This document shows, one piece after another, positions 63,687 to 64,000 of a DNA stretch of 64,000 nucleotides. Numbering within the stretch: position 1 is the stretch's first letter; every line of letters starts with the position of its first letter. The stretch lies in contig NZ_CP031941.1 of the NCBI RefSeq assembly GCF_003443655.1, positions 677,501 through 741,500 of the forward strand. The letters run 5' to 3'. The notes below the pieces were generated by a model that was not told the origin of the DNA, made no database searches, and worked only from the letters and a program-made list of their open reading frames with translations. The translations under genes and the position numbers were made by a program. The DNA is from Nostoc sphaeroides. Its GTDB lineage: Bacteria; Cyanobacteriota; Cyanobacteriia; Cyanobacteriales; Nostocaceae.

Positions 63687-64000
63687 ATGTCTCAGAAAAA
63701 CGAAACACTTAGCCTTTTCTTAGCTGCTATCATCACCATTGGCTTAATCTTTAGTGGCTTATGGTTTTTTATGGAACGGTGGGCGCAATTAAATGGAACT
63801 GTTCCTAAACCTTCGGAGAGTAGCAATACAGATAATTCCACAAAACAGTTTGTCAATAAATGTAACGTGTCAAATCTCCCAGAGGGAACATTCAACTATG
63901 GTGGTAGCACAACCTGGGCACCCATCCGTAAAGACGTAGACTCCGTACTAAAAAGCCTGTGCCCTCAATTTAATTTACGCTATACTCAACCCGCTTCCGG
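63687..64000 (+). CDS. PstS-like substrate-binding protein (partial, 3' end beyond window)
   Basis: The frame opens at the ATG 63687 and runs off the window end. A signal anchor (LFLAAIITIGLIFSGLWFFM, about 10-29) is followed by a Ser/Asn-rich spacer. Then FNYGGSTTWAPIRKDVDSVL begins, similar to the phosphate-binding loop of PstS. It is probably a membrane-anchored binding domain linked to the upstream kinase. The family assignment rests on a short segment. Confidence 0.6.
   Translation, partial: MSQKNETLSLFLAAIITIGLIFSGLWFFMERWAQLNGTVPKPSESSNTDNSTKQFVNKCNVSNLPEGTFNYGGSTTWAPIRKDVDSVLKSLCPQFNLRYTQPAS

Overview
The window reads as chromosomal DNA of a filamentous, probably heterocyst-forming cyanobacterium (Nostoc/Anabaena/Calothrix type). 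The grounds are the very frequent octamer GCGATCGC (HIP1), cyanobacterial NDH-1 subunits (ndhD, ndhF), an RbcR-type LysR regulator, a Z-ISO/NnrU-like protein, flavodoxin, and intergenic DNA full of Nostoc-style heptamer repeats, hairpin repeats and MITE-like elements. I saw no rRNA, tRNA or CRISPR array.

Layout. 1-2.8 kb: a membrane PAS histidine kinase, then a small phage-like HNH cassette and an IS630-type transposase scrap. 2.8-5.3 kb: a Uma2-type gene, then ureE-ureF-ureG (nickel insertion into urease; the structural urease genes are not here). 5.5-16.4 kb: a fused two-domain peptide-type ABC ATPase, a secreted DUF642-like protein, an SSB-like protein, an IS200/IS605 element (tnpA/tnpB) sitting between two broken host genes, a MalK/UgpC-type ABC ATPase, a 21-bp minisatellite, a hydrolase that lacks its serine, and flavodoxin. 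16.8-22.8 kb: a mannose-centred set on the minus strand (GtrA-fused polyprenyl-phosphate sugar transferase, GT39-like membrane glycosyltransferase, mannose-1-phosphate guanylyltransferase). 23.7-26.1 kb: a cobalt/nickel ECF importer (cbiM(N)-cbiQ-cbiO). 26.2-37.3 kb: a lipoprotein, a DUF1361 protein, a secreted protein, a PEP-synthase-like gene and recF (each broken by one extra base inside a HIP1 octamer), MgtC, and a Ca2+-type P-ATPase. 37.8-44.4 kb: a propeller-transglutaminase protein, a Gfo/Idh-like oxidoreductase, a kinase remnant, a Cas4-like nuclease and a phosphoglucomutase/phosphomannomutase.

44.5-50 kb is accessory: an orphan DUF433 antitoxin, DUF29, an uncharacterised two-gene unit with a Gly/Ala-rich membrane-active protein, a Uma2 protein, and an Rpn/DUF4351-type gene split by a 123-bp MITE whose removal restores the frame exactly. 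50.3-58.8 kb: ndhD and ndhF lie on the same strand but are separated by about 4.7 kb of toxin-antitoxin and restriction-related genes, several of them broken (RelE-type pair, HsdR-N-like fragment, XRE regulator, PIN-type pair, a 16-codon RelE stub, and hicB with a nonsense-mutated hicA). 59-64 kb: a thioredoxin-like protein, a Z-ISO/NnrU-like protein, rbcR, a Ser/Thr kinase with C-terminal membrane segments, and the start of a PstS-like binding protein.

The strongest novelty signals are two gene-breaking one-base insertions that hit HIP1 octamers in the same way, a MITE family that can be reconstructed base by base (including a nested set at 28 kb), a decayed second copy of the ndhD 3' end, and the two-gene unit at 45.7-47.1 kb.
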